Positions 37,462 through 49,373 of a stretch of 64,000 bases of DNA are shown here, piece by piece. The notes under the pieces were generated by a model that searched no databases, was not told the DNA's origin, and was given only the letters and a program-made list of their open reading frames with translations. Position 1 is the first letter of the stretch. Each line of letters begins with the position of its first letter. Made by a program: the position numbers and the translations under genes. The stretch lies in NCBI GenBank assembly GCA_963921825.1, contig OY997594.1, positions 57,397,675-57,461,674 of the forward strand, in the 5' to 3' direction. This stretch comes from Erodium maritimum (taxonomy: Eukaryota > Streptophyta > Magnoliopsida > Geraniales > Geraniaceae).

Positions 37462-38335
37462 AATGTTAGGATTGGACCCAATTTCAGCCAAATAAACATT
37501 TTGTTGAAGATTAAGATTCTACCAGCAAAAAATTCGCAAAATTAGATCTTTTTTCCTTCAACAGCAGCTTTTGGGTCCTCTTAATTCTTCCCAAAGAAGG
37601 GTAGAAAGGTAATTGAATTGGGTTATGAGCACAATTTCATTTTGTGGGCTGTGATTCGTGAGCAGAGAAACTCAAGGATATGGCAATGCCATGGAGCATG
37701 GCTTTGAGCTCTTCGTGTTTGACTGTTGCTGATGACGTCGCCAGCTCCATCAGAACCGGAGATATCGGCCCTTTCCATATCGGCTGATCTCTCAATTAAG
37801 TTTGTACCTCTTGTTTCCTTTCACATACACTGCTCAAATTGGGGGAAATTTTGGTTTTAAAGATGTTTCAGTCATCATTTGAATCAACTTTTTATCCAAT
37901 GATGGCTTGTCTCTCAAGTTACACGACAACAGTACAAAACTAACACTCTGTTTGCTTCTCTGTTTGCTTCTTGCTCGCAAAATCTGGGTATGATGACCCG
38001 TTCTGTACCCTGTGATGGGGATGTTTAGTTCTTGTTTGAGGTGTCGCTATGACACGCTCTATGTTTGTTATCTGGAGGGTTCGATTTTGGGCTTGTTTTT
38101 CGTTTCGAAAACCCGTCCCTTGATAAAAAAAACTTGCTGATAAAAAAAAACAATACAAAACCAACACTAAACGGATGTTATACTTCATCTCTGTTAATTC
38201 TGGTTGAAACAAAAACAAAAACACCAAAACATGTATTGCACATCCAACTGATGCCTACAATGTCAAAATATACATAGTATTTTCTTAGGAAAGACCGGTA
38301 CATTCCTTCCATGCACAAAGTAGAAGGCGGGGTTT
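37462..38335. other. Intergenic region with a 35-codon ORF
   Basis: At about 37680-37787 (plus) a 35-codon ORF starts MAMPWSMALSSS and stops after FHIG. It could be an orphan first exon or chance; no family recognised. From about 38030 to 38155 is sequence ending in two A-rich runs like a LINE tail. The rest includes FIS1 downstream sequence. Confidence 0.3.
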
Positions 38336-39747
38336 TCAATTCTTGCGAGCCATTGCTGCAGCAAGACTGGCCATAATTCCCACAGCTGCAGCTGTGATCC
38401 CAATTCCAATAACACCATCTGTACAACCAACACTTATTTTAAAATTCCTCCACCAATGTGAAATGTGATGGTCTCTCTATATTCGAATTCATTCTTACCT
38501 TTGGCAATGTGATCTTCAACTGCTTTCTTAAGTTGCACCGCCTGCCTCCAATCAGGCGCAATCTGCAAAACCAATAACATATTACAAACAATAACCATAT
38601 ATCAGACATATCATCGATGAGGGTTGATTTGCTTCGTTTAGACATGCAGTCCTCTTGTTTTAGGACCTGTTGTCCAACGGTCTAGGATTTTGTCCTTTTT
38701 GAACTCCCGTTATTGAGCTGCTCTTGTAATCGTTTTTTTTTGGGTCTTTTAGATGTTTTCTTTCTCAGAAAGTACTCTTTTCTAATAAAATTATGCGCTT
38801 ATAAAAAAAAGGACATATAGATCCAACATAAGACTGTGGACAAAACCTCCAAACATCTGTCTACAAGTTGGCGGCTCCTCGAATAATTCTCAGTTCTGTA
38901 GTATCCAACAGCCAGGAGATAGAGCTTCTCCCTCTGTTGTGAAGGGGTTCCACTTCTTGTCAAGGAAGCTGCAACCAACGCAACGCTATCAAACTCAAAT
39001 ACGAGCCAACATAAGAGTCTTCAAACATGGACAATGTAGAAAAATTGTTGGTAATGAATTTGGTGTTTATGTTACTACTTTCAAGCATAGCGACCCCACG
39101 CTGCACATCTTCTGTAAGCTTGGAATGAACAAGAGCCCAAGATAGTCTCATAATGCTTTCATTCCTATGTTCCTCAGATGTTCCATTAGCTGCATCTGCA
39201 ACTTCACGCTCACATCCCTGCCAATGCAGAGCTTAGTTATGAAAAAAAAAACATTGCACATTGCCATATAAAGTGCCACAACAATATGGTATACAGAAAC
39301 GTTTCTTTTGATCTAAGATTTTAATTTTTCTCTGTTTCAGCAATAGCATATTGTTCCGTTGATGAAGAAATGTTCAACAAATTTCCTTCTAAAACGTTAA
39401 AAGATTTCGAAATCCTCCGGTTTCACAATTAATTGCTAAGGTAAATTATAATGTACATAAAAACATCTCATTGCTACGGTCATGACAATTTTCAGACAAA
39501 GAGATCCAATACGATCAGAGAAAAAAAATCGATAAAAAAGACAAATCATACATAACATAACAATGTGAGCCTAGATATCAATTAGATAACATTTTCTAAA
39601 AATGTTGATGGGAAACAAACAGGAAATGTGAGAGGATGAGATGATGCTCACAGCGATTATGTCGCGATCGCACCAAGGGATCTTATCGCCGCCACCGTTG
39701 AAGAAGTTGGTGACGGAATTAAAGAACTCGTTCATCTTGGCTTCCAT
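38336..39747 (-). CDS. FIS1A: Mitochondrial fission 1 protein (5 exons)
   Basis: Tail-anchored outer-membrane protein that helps recruit the dynamin-related division machinery to mitochondria and peroxisomes. Exons: 39747-39652, 39217-39079, 38968-38847, 38562-38499, 38418-38336. They join in frame to 167 residues, near the plant FIS1 length of about 170. The N-terminus has the family segment DKIPWCDRDII. The TPR-like helical bundle follows with MRLSWALVHSKLTEDVQRG, EKLYLLAVGYYR and SRSRQLVDRCLE. The C-terminal anchor (about 143-163) is VIGIGITAAAVGIMASLAAA, followed by the short basic tail ARKN needed for targeting. The 38846-38563 intron carries an antisense LINE 3' end. The A/B paralogue assignment is less sure than the family. 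Confidence 0.93.
38645..38815 (+). mobile_element. 5'-truncated LINE 3' end in FIS1 intron 3
   Basis: Plus-strand sequence ending TAATAAAATTATGCGC then an A-rich tail resembles the 3' end at 3414-3470. It lies antisense to FIS1 between exons 3 and 4. No duplication checked. Confidence 0.5.
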
Positions 39748-41480
39748 TTTTTATGAGAAGATTGAATGAAAGTGTATCAGCGTCAGGGAAGGGTTGAGGG
39801 AACAAGTACAAATAAATTTATATGTTGTCAAGTACTAAAAACAGGATGATAAAATCTGTCTCTCCCGTATCCTTGCGAGGAAGTTAGTTTAACATTGTTT
39901 ATATGTTCTGTGTGATAACATATCATTAAATCCTTACCCATTTTACAACTCATTTTCTTAAGATCGACCTTTTCTAATATCCTCTGCCAACTCATTAATA
40001 ACTTACCCGAGCTAAATATATTTCCAAACCTATGTTTCATAAATTGTTTGAAACATACTTCTTCTTCCTATATACCATGGAAATATATACATAGATGTGA
40101 TAAATATAATTGACAAACAGGAAAGTATAGACACCCACAATGTAACATGTTAAATATAATATACATGACCCTAAACCTTAAACATCACAATCAATCACAA
40201 GATAAAAATATAGATGGAGAGGGTTCTTGGAAATACCTAGTTGTAGATGTACTTGTAAAGAATACGTCATTCTCCTATGATCTTAGTTGGTCATTACAGA
40301 CTTGTATTCCGAACATACTCGGATTTCTTACGTATTCCCTAATAGTATATGAGAGATCAAAGTCCACGTAGTTCGCCTTGGGAACTTCGGTTTCTTTCCC
40401 CTTCCTATTCACTCCTTTAGGTGTTTGTAAATTGTGTGGTTATGATGGAATAAGTCACATGAGAATTGTGAGCAAGAGCCATGGGATACCATCAAGAGGA
40501 AACATGTCTCAGACTCGCACGATACAACCAACAAAAGTAGCGGGCGGAGCAGGAATTTGGCGAGGGGGAAACGGAGTGCCGAGAGAAAGGTGCAGGAGAG
40601 AAACAGTCAAAAGAGGGGGAGAGCCCGAGCGAGAGACAAGGTGAGACGAAAATAGGGCACCGCTACATACCTCACTTGTCCACATAAAACCCACACCATC
40701 GACGACAACGAGGCCTTAAAAGAGAAGGCCGGAGAGGCAATGTCAGGGCAAGGAAAAAACCCAAATCAGGGAAAAAGGAGATGCATTGAACACCGGAGGA
40801 GGAAAGGAGACTGAGCTTATAAAGCAAAAAAATGAAAAAAAGTAAGGGGTCAGACCATAACGAAAAGGAGACGGACATAGAGAAGAGGAGGGCGACGACC
40901 TCCAAAGGATCCGAGGAGGAGCCCTGAAGGCCGCTAGAGGTGACGTTGGCGGCATTAGCAGCAGAGGAGATAACGGTGGAGGAGTTGGAAGCATAAGATG
41001 ACGTGGAGGTGCAAGGTCGTGACAGATGGTGGATGGGAGTGACAACGGCGCAGCAGGAAGTGGTGGGGTTCGATCGCTTGTAGTTGTGTGATGGCAAACA
41101 ATGGTGGCAGTAGAGAGGGTGGAGGGAACTGCTGCACTAGTGGGGTGGTGGATGGGACGAGGCCCAGAGAAGGAGGCCGCAGACGATGGCGAAGTGGAAC
41201 TCATGGGCTGGAGGAAGAGAAGGCGACGACTTGCTGCAAACCCTAACAACGCCAATTCCACACAAAAAGCTATATGCCTTATGCTAAAATATCTAATATT
41301 TATTATATGAATATAAATAAAATTAATAATATGATTTCTAATTACGGACACATATTCAATGTTTGGACACCAACAAAAACTTTTGGTAAGGAGATTACTG
41401 TCTTGAGACCCTCCCTTCTCCGCGTGTTCTCTCCCTATCATATCTCACCCACGCCTCTCTCTGTTCGCAGTTTGCGGTGA
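39748..41480. other. Intergenic region, no supported gene
   Basis: 39748-40370 is ordinary AT-rich DNA, probably FIS1 promoter and beyond. 40500-41250 is purine-rich on the plus strand; the complementary frame of 232 codons (40743-41441) is Ser/Pro/His-rich low complexity without a domain. This may be the 5' region of the LINE remnant that follows. Confidence 0.4.
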
Positions 41481-43440
41481 TGATGTCTTACTCATCCTCC
41501 CTACCTCACCAGAGCTCTCCTCTACTATATCAGTCCTCTTCTTCTTCCTCCTCAGCTTCGTCTTCCTCTGATTCAGCCCCTTTGTCTTCCTCCCCAGACC
41601 CATCTTAAGGTCGCCCAACCATGCTCCCCCAAAATCCCATAACCCACCCAACATCGACACCCACCATGATCCCTGTCGTCTAGATTTATGATCTGTCCTC
41701 CGAACCACTGCTCCTCTCGACTCCGATAGCACGACCACATGCACCTCCGACAATCGCAACCCCCTCACCGTGCAAAACCTTACCCCCAGTCACATAAAAA
41801 TGCAAGGCCTTCTCTCTTGGGAGAATACCCAAAACCTTACCCCCAGTCCATCGGGTCACCAACCGGGCCTCAACCACATCCGGAATCCTCCCCAACGAGT
41901 CAAGCTGTGGTCCAAGAACAGCTCACGAAGGTGTCTCTCGGAACCTCCCTAACGAAAAACTTTACGAAGACGATGACACGATGCTGAAAGGTCCAACAAA
42001 CATCGTCCCATCTCTCGACGACTCCTGTTATTGATTCGCGCTGGTCGACGACTCCTCGTAGATAAACATGTAAGGCCCCGCTCTCTATACCATTATTGCA
42101 AATGCATGGAACGTGGAGGATCTAATGGTCCAGCCATTAATAGAAAGGATTGTTTCCTTCTACTTTCCCTCTAAGGAGGCGATGGACGACATTCAAGCTA
42201 TGGATTCGTGGTACTTCTATGGAACGGTACTTCCCCTTACACCCTTGCCACCACGAACTCAACCGGAAAGTCTCTGTTTCCGCTTTGTCTGACTTTCGAT
42301 CCGAGCATTTGACATACCGGTCGAAGCTAAAACCTCCCAAATGAGGGCCTTTATTGTCTCAAATCTGGGAAAGGAGGTGGAAATCCGAAAGGCAAACGCC
42401 CTAAGAGGCCCAAGTAAGCCTCGGGGATTGGATAATATCCTTTGACTCCGGGTGGAACTTGATGCTACACGGCCCCTTCGCCGTCATTAGATCTTGCAAT
42501 TAGATGCAAACGCAAAGTCGTTGAAAGTACGACTTGAGTATCAGAAACTACCGGACTTTTGTTTCTGGTGTGGTTGCCTCGACTATGTGAATAGGGATTA
42601 TGTCGCCTTCTTCCCGGGTATGGACCAATTTTCTAGGAGATATGGGGAGTTTATTTGAGCTCCTACAACACTCCAATCAAAGGGATCTTCCGCACGGATT
42701 GGAATTCCATGCCACCGCATCCCCCTAGTAATGTGAATGCACTACATGCTAATCTGTTTTCTCCGGATATTGTGATTGTTAGTCTTAGTGTCGTAGTTCA
42801 GTCATAAACATCCAAATGTATATATTATCATTAGCAATAAAATTAAAGCGACTTTATATTACAGATGTGTTGAAGTAATATATCGATGCATGCTATGATC
42901 TATGCCTACCATACGAATAGAACCCTAGATTGAGATAGATCACACTCGATTTGGTTCATTTCCTACCCTACCTCGAGACCCAACAACAGGGTCCCAGGAT
43001 CAATGGGAGCCACCTCGACCGATTGCTACCAGCGTCCAAGAGGGGCGAGACTTCCACCTGAACTCAACGTGATCGAGACTACAACCCTGCCTATCGATCA
43101 TGGTATTGGGAACCCCACACTAGTGGTAATGTTGAAGGATGTATAATGCGGGAAGGTATTGGTAGTATATCCTCTGTTCCCGCAGAACGTCAAGACTACA
43201 GTTCTGTTAAACCTAAAGGCACCCTTTTTCAACACCGATTGGGAGGACAATAACCGGATGGTGGGCGGGGGACCACATACCCTTGTTGGGGGAAACACAA
43301 TCCATGGGGATGTCGGCTCACAATTAGGTGGTGCAACCCCAAATGCACCCCATTCAACACATTCTCTAGCACAAGTCTTAGTTGGACTCGAGAATCGCCA
43401 GAAATTGGTCCCCTCGTGAATAAGGTGAAGAAGGAAATAA
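41481..43440 (+). pseudogene. LINE ORF1-like remnant with zinc knuckle
   Basis: Around 42535-42620, plus-strand frames give YQKLPDFCFWCGCLDYVNRD, the CX2C-type knuckle found in plant LINE ORF1 proteins (expected H and C partly changed). Weak ORF1-like sequence precedes it from about 42060, and 43159-43419 (NTIHGDVGSQLGGATPNAPH) may be its tail. Interrupted by a deleted copia LTR at 42777-42985. Multiple stops. Confidence 0.6.
42777..42985 (+). mobile_element. Internally deleted copia LTR (209 bp)
   Basis: The left part TGTTAGTCTTAGTGTCGTAG through GATCTATGCC... and the right end CCTCGAGACCCAACA match the ends of the 1.6-kb LTRs at 17200 and 19908, while about 1.4 kb of the middle is missing. 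No matching 5-bp flanks. Confidence 0.8.
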
Positions 43441-44227
43441 AGAAGAAGCATCCAACAAAGAGAGTTCTAGGGAAAGAGAAGACCCTCAGGTTACTAGCCC
43501 GGGGAAAGGGCCCCGACAAAGTGTTGTTGCAATTATCTCCAAGAAGTGGACTTTTATTCTAATGGACATCGACCTGTGTGATAGAGGCCCAATAGGTTCA
43601 CGCCCCGACCATATCGACGAAAGCTGGTAAACAACCTCGTCGAGAGTTATGATAGACCCTTGTTTTGTTGGGAGATTGTACCTCTTCATCTCCCAACTTT
43701 CTCATGACCCTGATATGGGAGGGTCATGTTCCATGAGGTGATACCCATATTCTCCATGCGACCCAAGGCAACCTCCTCTTAGTTAATTTAGTCCCTTGGC
43801 CTCGTGTTATAGTGCGCATCTACATATATCAGTTCTTCTCTGCCATCCGGTGTAGAAATCTTTTTCTTAGCCACGTACACCGGATCACCTGTTTGTCTCC
43901 AAATGGGGGAATCCGACAATTCCCTTGGCTTGTATCAGTTTTATCCTCGGACTTTGGCATTGTATCATGTTACTTGCTTGAATGAATACATACCCTCTAC
44001 TAAAATAAATTGGTAGGGGGAGGCAAATGAAAGTTGAAGCGGACATGAATAGATTTTAGTAACAAAAATTGACCAACGGTGGCAGAGCAATGATATCAAT
44101 TCAGGGTTGTCCTACAATTGTTGAATATAAAGAAAAACCAACTATAAGAAATACATAAATTTTGCACAATCAAATGTACAAATATTATGACCTTTTCTTG
44201 AACAAAAATGTTTCTTGGAACATTCTC
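43441..44227. other. Unassigned sequence, probably decayed retroelement
   Basis: Short broken frames only, none assigned. No gene supported. Confidence 0.3.
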
Positions 44228-44510
44228 GAGCATCTCTAATGGGTAGGCTAAAGATAGGCTAAAGAGGAGACTTGAATCTTTTTGAGAATAGAGTGTGTTG
44301 GTAGTTGCTAAATCCTACATCGGTTAGAGGCGTCGGTACAAAAAAAATTTGAGGAGAGAGAATGCTATTTACTCTTGCTACTAATCTAAAACAACTACGC
44401 TTGAGCTCATCCATTGTAGAGGTAGTTATAGAACGTAGTTGTTTAGAGGGGAGAGGAATTCAAACAACCCCTCCAAACATCCACGCAGACTAATAACATT
44501 GTAGATGCTC
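44228..44510. mobile_element. Small MITE
   Basis: The termini GAGCATCTCTAATG and, inverted, GAGCATCTACAATG are 12 of 14 identical. 283 bp, non-coding. Target duplication unclear, so the superfamily is not assigned. Confidence 0.6.
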
Positions 44511-44524
44511 GACACATTTCCAAT

Positions 44525-46165
44525 TTTCTTCTTTTTTGATAAGCTAAAATTTTATTAAGCAAATGTTCTACAAGAAAGAAAAACAAAGCTAGAAAACGAT
44601 CCGCAAGGACCATTTCCCCATACTAAAACAGCTACAAAGAGCAACAAAAACACTCAAACAGGAAAGCAAACAAAAACAATCATCTACTTCCTACTCGAGT
44701 TCAAACAGAGAAACCGGATAGACACCGGATGCGGACAAAGTGTTCCTTTTGTAGTCGGAACAGGGTAATCCTCATCCTCACTACCCTCGACGTTTACATC
44801 CTGCGGAACTCCACGTTCGAGGGCCAAAGAAGCAAGGTCGACTACCTTTTTTTCCAACTTTCTTGCTAAAACTCCAAGCACCCAAGCTATCCTTTTGAGC
44901 AATATCAACAGTGAATCCTCCCGAATTGTCTCCTTTATCGGTAGAGGTCTTTGCTCTTGACTGATAAAAAACAACTGGAGGAACACTTCTCTTTAGTTCT
45001 CCCTTTTTTGGACGTCCACGACCCTTCTTTGGTTGAGGTAGAGCCTCAGGATTCGGGGATTTAGTCAAAACGTCCTTTCAAGGCTTCCTTGGCCGACATC
45101 CGGGATTGAAACATCAATCCGAGGTCCATCACCAAACACCGCCACCACAGGAAGAGAATCGTGGCCAAGCCCTTGGACTTGTTTTGAAGTCTCTATGGCA
45201 TGCTTAGTCAACCCACACACTCGAGCCTCATCTGCAGTCCGACCAACACCTTCAAATGCCTGTGACTCAGCCCGACTCACATCCAAAGCACCAGCAAACG
45301 AATCAACAACCCTGTGAATCGATCCAGACTTATCGCTAACTGCGTTCAGATCACCTACCCCGTGATCTTCTCCACCATCAACTGAACCCGGGTTAGATCA
45401 CATTTTTGCAGGACTTCCTAAATTCAATTTAGAGGTCGGACCGTCGCTGGAACACGACGGAGCAGACCAACTCGTACCAGAGCCAGAACCTTGAGTCCCA
45501 TCCACCTGCACCACACCACGAGGGACTGCACGCGGAAACCAAGCTTCAAAAGCTCTGATTTCATGGTGATGAGATCTGGGACGAGCCAAAGCAACGAGAA
45601 GTATATGCCCATTCTAAATGAATCCATTTAATCCCGAAACAGCCTGAGAAGCCTCACCACATGTCGAGAAGAAGATGAACCCGAAAAATCTCCCTCCCTT
45701 CTTCGAACGCTTCTGAACAGAGCACCTTCGAACGGACCCAAAAGCATTGAAAACGTTACTTACCCACTCCTCCGTGGATCCATAAGGGAGATTGCAAACA
45801 AACACATCAGTGGAACTTGTTGTTCCGACATTCACCGATTTACTCTCCTTGTTGGCTGGTTGAGTGAACGTCTGATTCCTATCTGCAACAACTCTATGAT
45901 GCTCCAATTCACCGGTTTTCGGAGAGACGACGTTGCCTTAATTTCCTGCACAATTTTTGAAATGACCTGCTTCTTCTTTCTGAAAAACCTTGCCTGACCC
46001 GACCTTCTTTTCTCCGCCCTTCAATGAAACAGTACAAGCCTTTCTGCATTGAGAACATCCTCGACCCGATCTGGTCTTAACTGAATCTTTGGAGTCCTGG
46101 TTCACTCCCTTCCCATTTCCACTCCTTGTGCCTGACTTCATCGGAACATTCCGACAATTCTTCAC
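44525..46165 (-). pseudogene. LINE-type ORF1 with RRM and AT-hook, no reverse transcriptase
   Basis: Reading right to left: a basic Cys-containing segment (46165-45938, with CSQCRKAC), an RRM (45907-45614: TDVFVCNLPYGSTEEWVSNV, then KKGGRFFGFIFFST), a broken middle (45627-45065), and a C-terminal AT-hook-like KKGRGRPKKG (about 45020). The 3' end has TTAATAAAATTTTAGCTTAT then an A-rich tail, like a LINE end. RRM-containing ORF1 is known in plant L1 elements. Frames break several times, so it is not an intact gene. No ORF2 lies between the AT-hook part and the tail. Confidence 0.65.
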
Positions 46166-48055
46166 AATACGACAATAAGAATCATAGGTTGATAGAAGGA
46201 CTACAAAGACCGGTTAAATCAAAAGGGTATGTTGTTGACAAACAGAAACGTCGAGGTAAGCTTTTGAAAACAAGCTATTGTTTTCTTTGTGTTGAAAGAA
46301 GAAAATTAAAAAAAAAGAAGAGGAGAAGATGAGAGTGGGCTGACAGGCCCGGTCAGATACCAGCCCAAGCCCGTTCGCGCACTTCAGTTTCGGGCCCAGG
46401 CCCACGAAGAGCAACCCTAATTCGCGTCTACCCTCTCCTTCTTCGCGCACCTGCTCGCTTCCCGAGGACAGAACCCCAAATCGATCTTCGTTTTCTCTCT
46501 CTCGTGTCCCGTCTCTCACCCGACTTCACCCTCTCGCTCTCATCTCCGCCGACCACAAATCACACCGTGACGACCCCAGAACCAGAACAGCGACACAGTG
46601 AAACCCATCCTGTGGTCCTTCCCCCTCGTTTTCGCTTCACGTCGCGCCGACATCGAAGACGGCGGCACAGTTCGTACCCCTATCGTCCCAACTCTCTCCT
46701 GTGACGACCACCGTCGGAGACCCTCCTCCCTGACGACGCCGTACCGAGCTCGGACTGAAGCGTTGCTGGCCAGAAGCTTGCACGCTGGCAGCAACTTTTT
46801 CCCACGCCAGATCTAAGCCAGGATAGTGTTAAACCGCGCGTCGATCGCCACCGTCGCCATCGTGAGCACGTCGTGGTCTTGACGTCCTCCTGGCCAGTTC
46901 TGAGTGTTCCCCGACCATCTCCGACGCCGTCCACCGCCGCAGTCAGCCGGAACCCTCGTCGGAATGCCTCAGCTCAGACGAGCCAAACGGGTTTGGGCCT
47001 TTGGGCCGGAACCTCGTCACCATGGGCCTGTATATGAATCTGGGCCAAGGACGGGCCTTGGGCCCAGCTTGAAACTTGGGCCGGAGCGGACCTTGGGCTA
47101 GGCCCAGGTCTGAGGCTCGGATCTAAACCGGGTTCGGACCGGGTCTGGGGCCTGGATCGGGCCGGTTCCGGGTCAGGCCCGGGTTTTGGGCTCTGGATCC
47201 GGGTTTGGGCTTGGATCCGGGTCGGATCCGGGTCAACCCACTTTCCAAAGAAAAATATATATTTTTTTAAATCAGATTAATTATTTGATTTAATTAATTC
47301 AAGGTAAGAAATTAAAGGACAAATTTGGATAATTCAGAGGACCCTTGGACAACTACCGGGACTTATTAGACTTTTATTTGTCAAACCCAAATTGGACTTG
47401 CCCGAGAGCTTGGACTTAGCCCGAGAAGACGAAGACCAATCCGGAACCCGTGTGAAGAACGGAGTAGGGGCAAATCGACTTTTCAGCAGAGTATTTAGAG
47501 GAAGACCACAAGGTAGGGAAAGTCTTAACTTCTAGTTTAAATAACGCTTAGTATGCCTATCAGGTTAATAAAATTGGAAAGGTCCTAGAATTGCATATAG
47601 GATGCGAATAACTAGATTAAATGTCTTTCAATTACTAATAAACGGAGGTGTCTAGTAAGCATGCTTAGGATGTGAAATCACTAGCATAGCTCGCTTTCAA
47701 TACTTGGGAATTGATTTATTGGTAGAGAGGTCGTGATGAGCCCTTTGATTAGTTGTGTGTTTAGCTTCACATGCTTGTTTGCTAGTCATTAGGATAATCA
47801 AGAGTCTAACGAAACTAGATCGAACGCATGCTTGAATGTTTGAATGTTGAACTTGAACGCTTGAATCATTGGTCGATTGATTGAATGTTTAAATGATTGA
47901 ATGGTTGATCGAGTATGACTGGTTGTGCCAAGAAGGCACGATCAGGTGATCGATTGACCGGTGTAGAGCAAGTAGTAAGAGATGGTAAGTGTACTTATGG
48001 GTATGAATCTCGTGTAGTATGCAGTGATGAACGTGTGTATTTCTATGATTGGTTA

Positions 48056-48300
48056 TGGACCCTGCGGGGCATTGTTTGGTAGATCCTGCGGCATATTGTT
48101 TGGTAGACCCTACGGGGTATCGTTTGGCAGATCCTGCGGGATAATGGTTAGGCACCCTGCGGGGCATCGGTTATTGATCCTGCGGGATAACGGTTAGGGA
48201 CCCTGCGGGGCATCGGTTATTGATCCTGCAGGATAATGATTAGGGACCCTGCGGGGCATTGGTTATTGAGCTTGCGGGCAATGGTTATGGACCCTGCGGG
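48056..48300. repeat. Minisatellite in solo LTR copy D
   Basis: Repeats built on GATCCTGCGGGATAACGGTT AGGGACCCTGCGGGGCATCG, period about 46 bp with shorter half-units. Position matches the tandem repeats of copies A and B. Confidence 0.85.
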
Positions 48301-48690
48301 GATATGGTCCTTTGGAGACGTTTCCGAGAATCCCGACGATATGCGTTCTCCTAGGGATGTTTCCGCCATTCTCGACGTTATACGTCTTTGCGTCGTTATG
48401 CGTCTCCTCTGGACCGAGGGAAAATCCGATATGACACAGAGAGTGTGTGAATCGGAGGGTGGCGACTACATGTCCCACGACATTCTTCTACTTGTCCCGA
48501 TGACATATGGTCCTTTGGAGACATTTCCGAGAATCCCGATGATATGCGTCCTCCTAGGGATGTTTCCGGCATTCTCGACGTTATACGTCTTTGCGACGTT
48601 ATGCGTCTCCTCTAGACCGAGGGAAAATCCGACATGACACAACCAGTATTGTGGATCGGAGGGTGGCGACTTCATGTCCCATGACATTAC
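48300..48690. repeat. Duplication of about 190 bp in solo LTR copy D
   Basis: TATGGTCCTTTGGAGACGTT ... GGAGGGTGGCGACT occurs twice in tandem (about 48303-48485 and 48505-48685) with a few substitutions. It creates paired 130-codon-scale open frames without coding meaning. Confidence 0.85.
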
Positions 48691-49181
48691 TTGAACGTTC
48701 GATCTTCTATTTATTATTTAAGAAATGCATTGATTCTGTTATTTTCCTACTATCATTATTGACTCTTTGAAATTGTTAAACATTCGGTTTGCCTCCGTAT
48801 TTCATCATCGGTTTGGTTTCTCGTTTTATTAAGATTTGAATGAACTTGTGAACTCCTGTATATTAAACTAAAAGGGTGACCTGGTTATGCATTTTCCCTA
48901 CTGAGCGTAAGCTCACCCCTCCTGTCGTTGTGGTGTTTCAGGTGTTGAGCGGGAGCAGTATTAGCCGGACTCTCGGAGCTTGGGAGCTTGAGGGTTTAGC
49001 TAGTTTTAGAGACGTGTACTCTTTTATGTTATATATTGTGTTTTACCGTTTGAGCTGTGACTCTTTACTTTTTGAAGGATTTATATCATTTGGAAGCTTT
49101 ATTTTATTTCATTATTTTTGTTTTACTGTAAATCTTTAGTCACGTCTCGAGTCTGGGCGAAACCGGATTTGAGGCGTGACA

Positions 49182-49373
49182 ATTTGAAGCTCAATTGGTG
49201 ATAGCATCACTCGAGGAAATGCTATAAAGGGTGAGGTCTTGGGTTCAAGTCTCACCAACAACCTAGGTTGGTATTTGTCTGTGGACAGTACACCAGAGGG
49301 GTTGGGGTGTATTGGGCTGCAGACCTAACATCGCCGCGCGTGGGGCCCGGGTCTGGCACGACGGGGTGTTACA
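49182..49373 (+). mobile_element. tRNA-derived SINE candidate
   Basis: AAGCTCAATTGG (49187-49198) matches an RNA polymerase III box A, and GGTTCAAGTCT (49242-49252) matches box B, 43 bp apart, as in a tRNA-related SINE head. The tail (GTGGGGCCCGGGTCTGGCAC then GTTACA) has no poly-A or poly-T end, so the 3' limit is unsure. It abuts solo LTR D. Confidence 0.5.

Larger units (their letters stand above)
46230..49181 (+). mobile_element. Large solo LTR, copy D (5' edge uncertain)
   Basis: The 3' terminus CACGTCTCGAGTCTGGGCGA...GAGGCGTGACA and CTACTGAGCGTAAGCTCACC near 48900 match copies A-C. The 5' part has the same GGGCC-rich leader. The exact start is unresolved: TG at 46230 is a guess, and no duplication of the ATTTG at 49182 was found. 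Confidence 0.75.

Noticed and set aside
40743-41441. 232-codon minus ORF
   Set aside because: Ser/Pro/His-rich low complexity opposite a purine-rich strand; overlapping frames on both strands are also open; no domain.
48236-48687. Paired ORFs of 70-133 codons sharing NVENGGNIPRRTHI
   Set aside because: Produced by a 190-bp DNA duplication in solo LTR D; not a protein family.
49186-49260. tRNA gene
   Set aside because: Good A and B boxes, but I could not fold an acceptor stem and full cloverleaf; a SINE head fits better.
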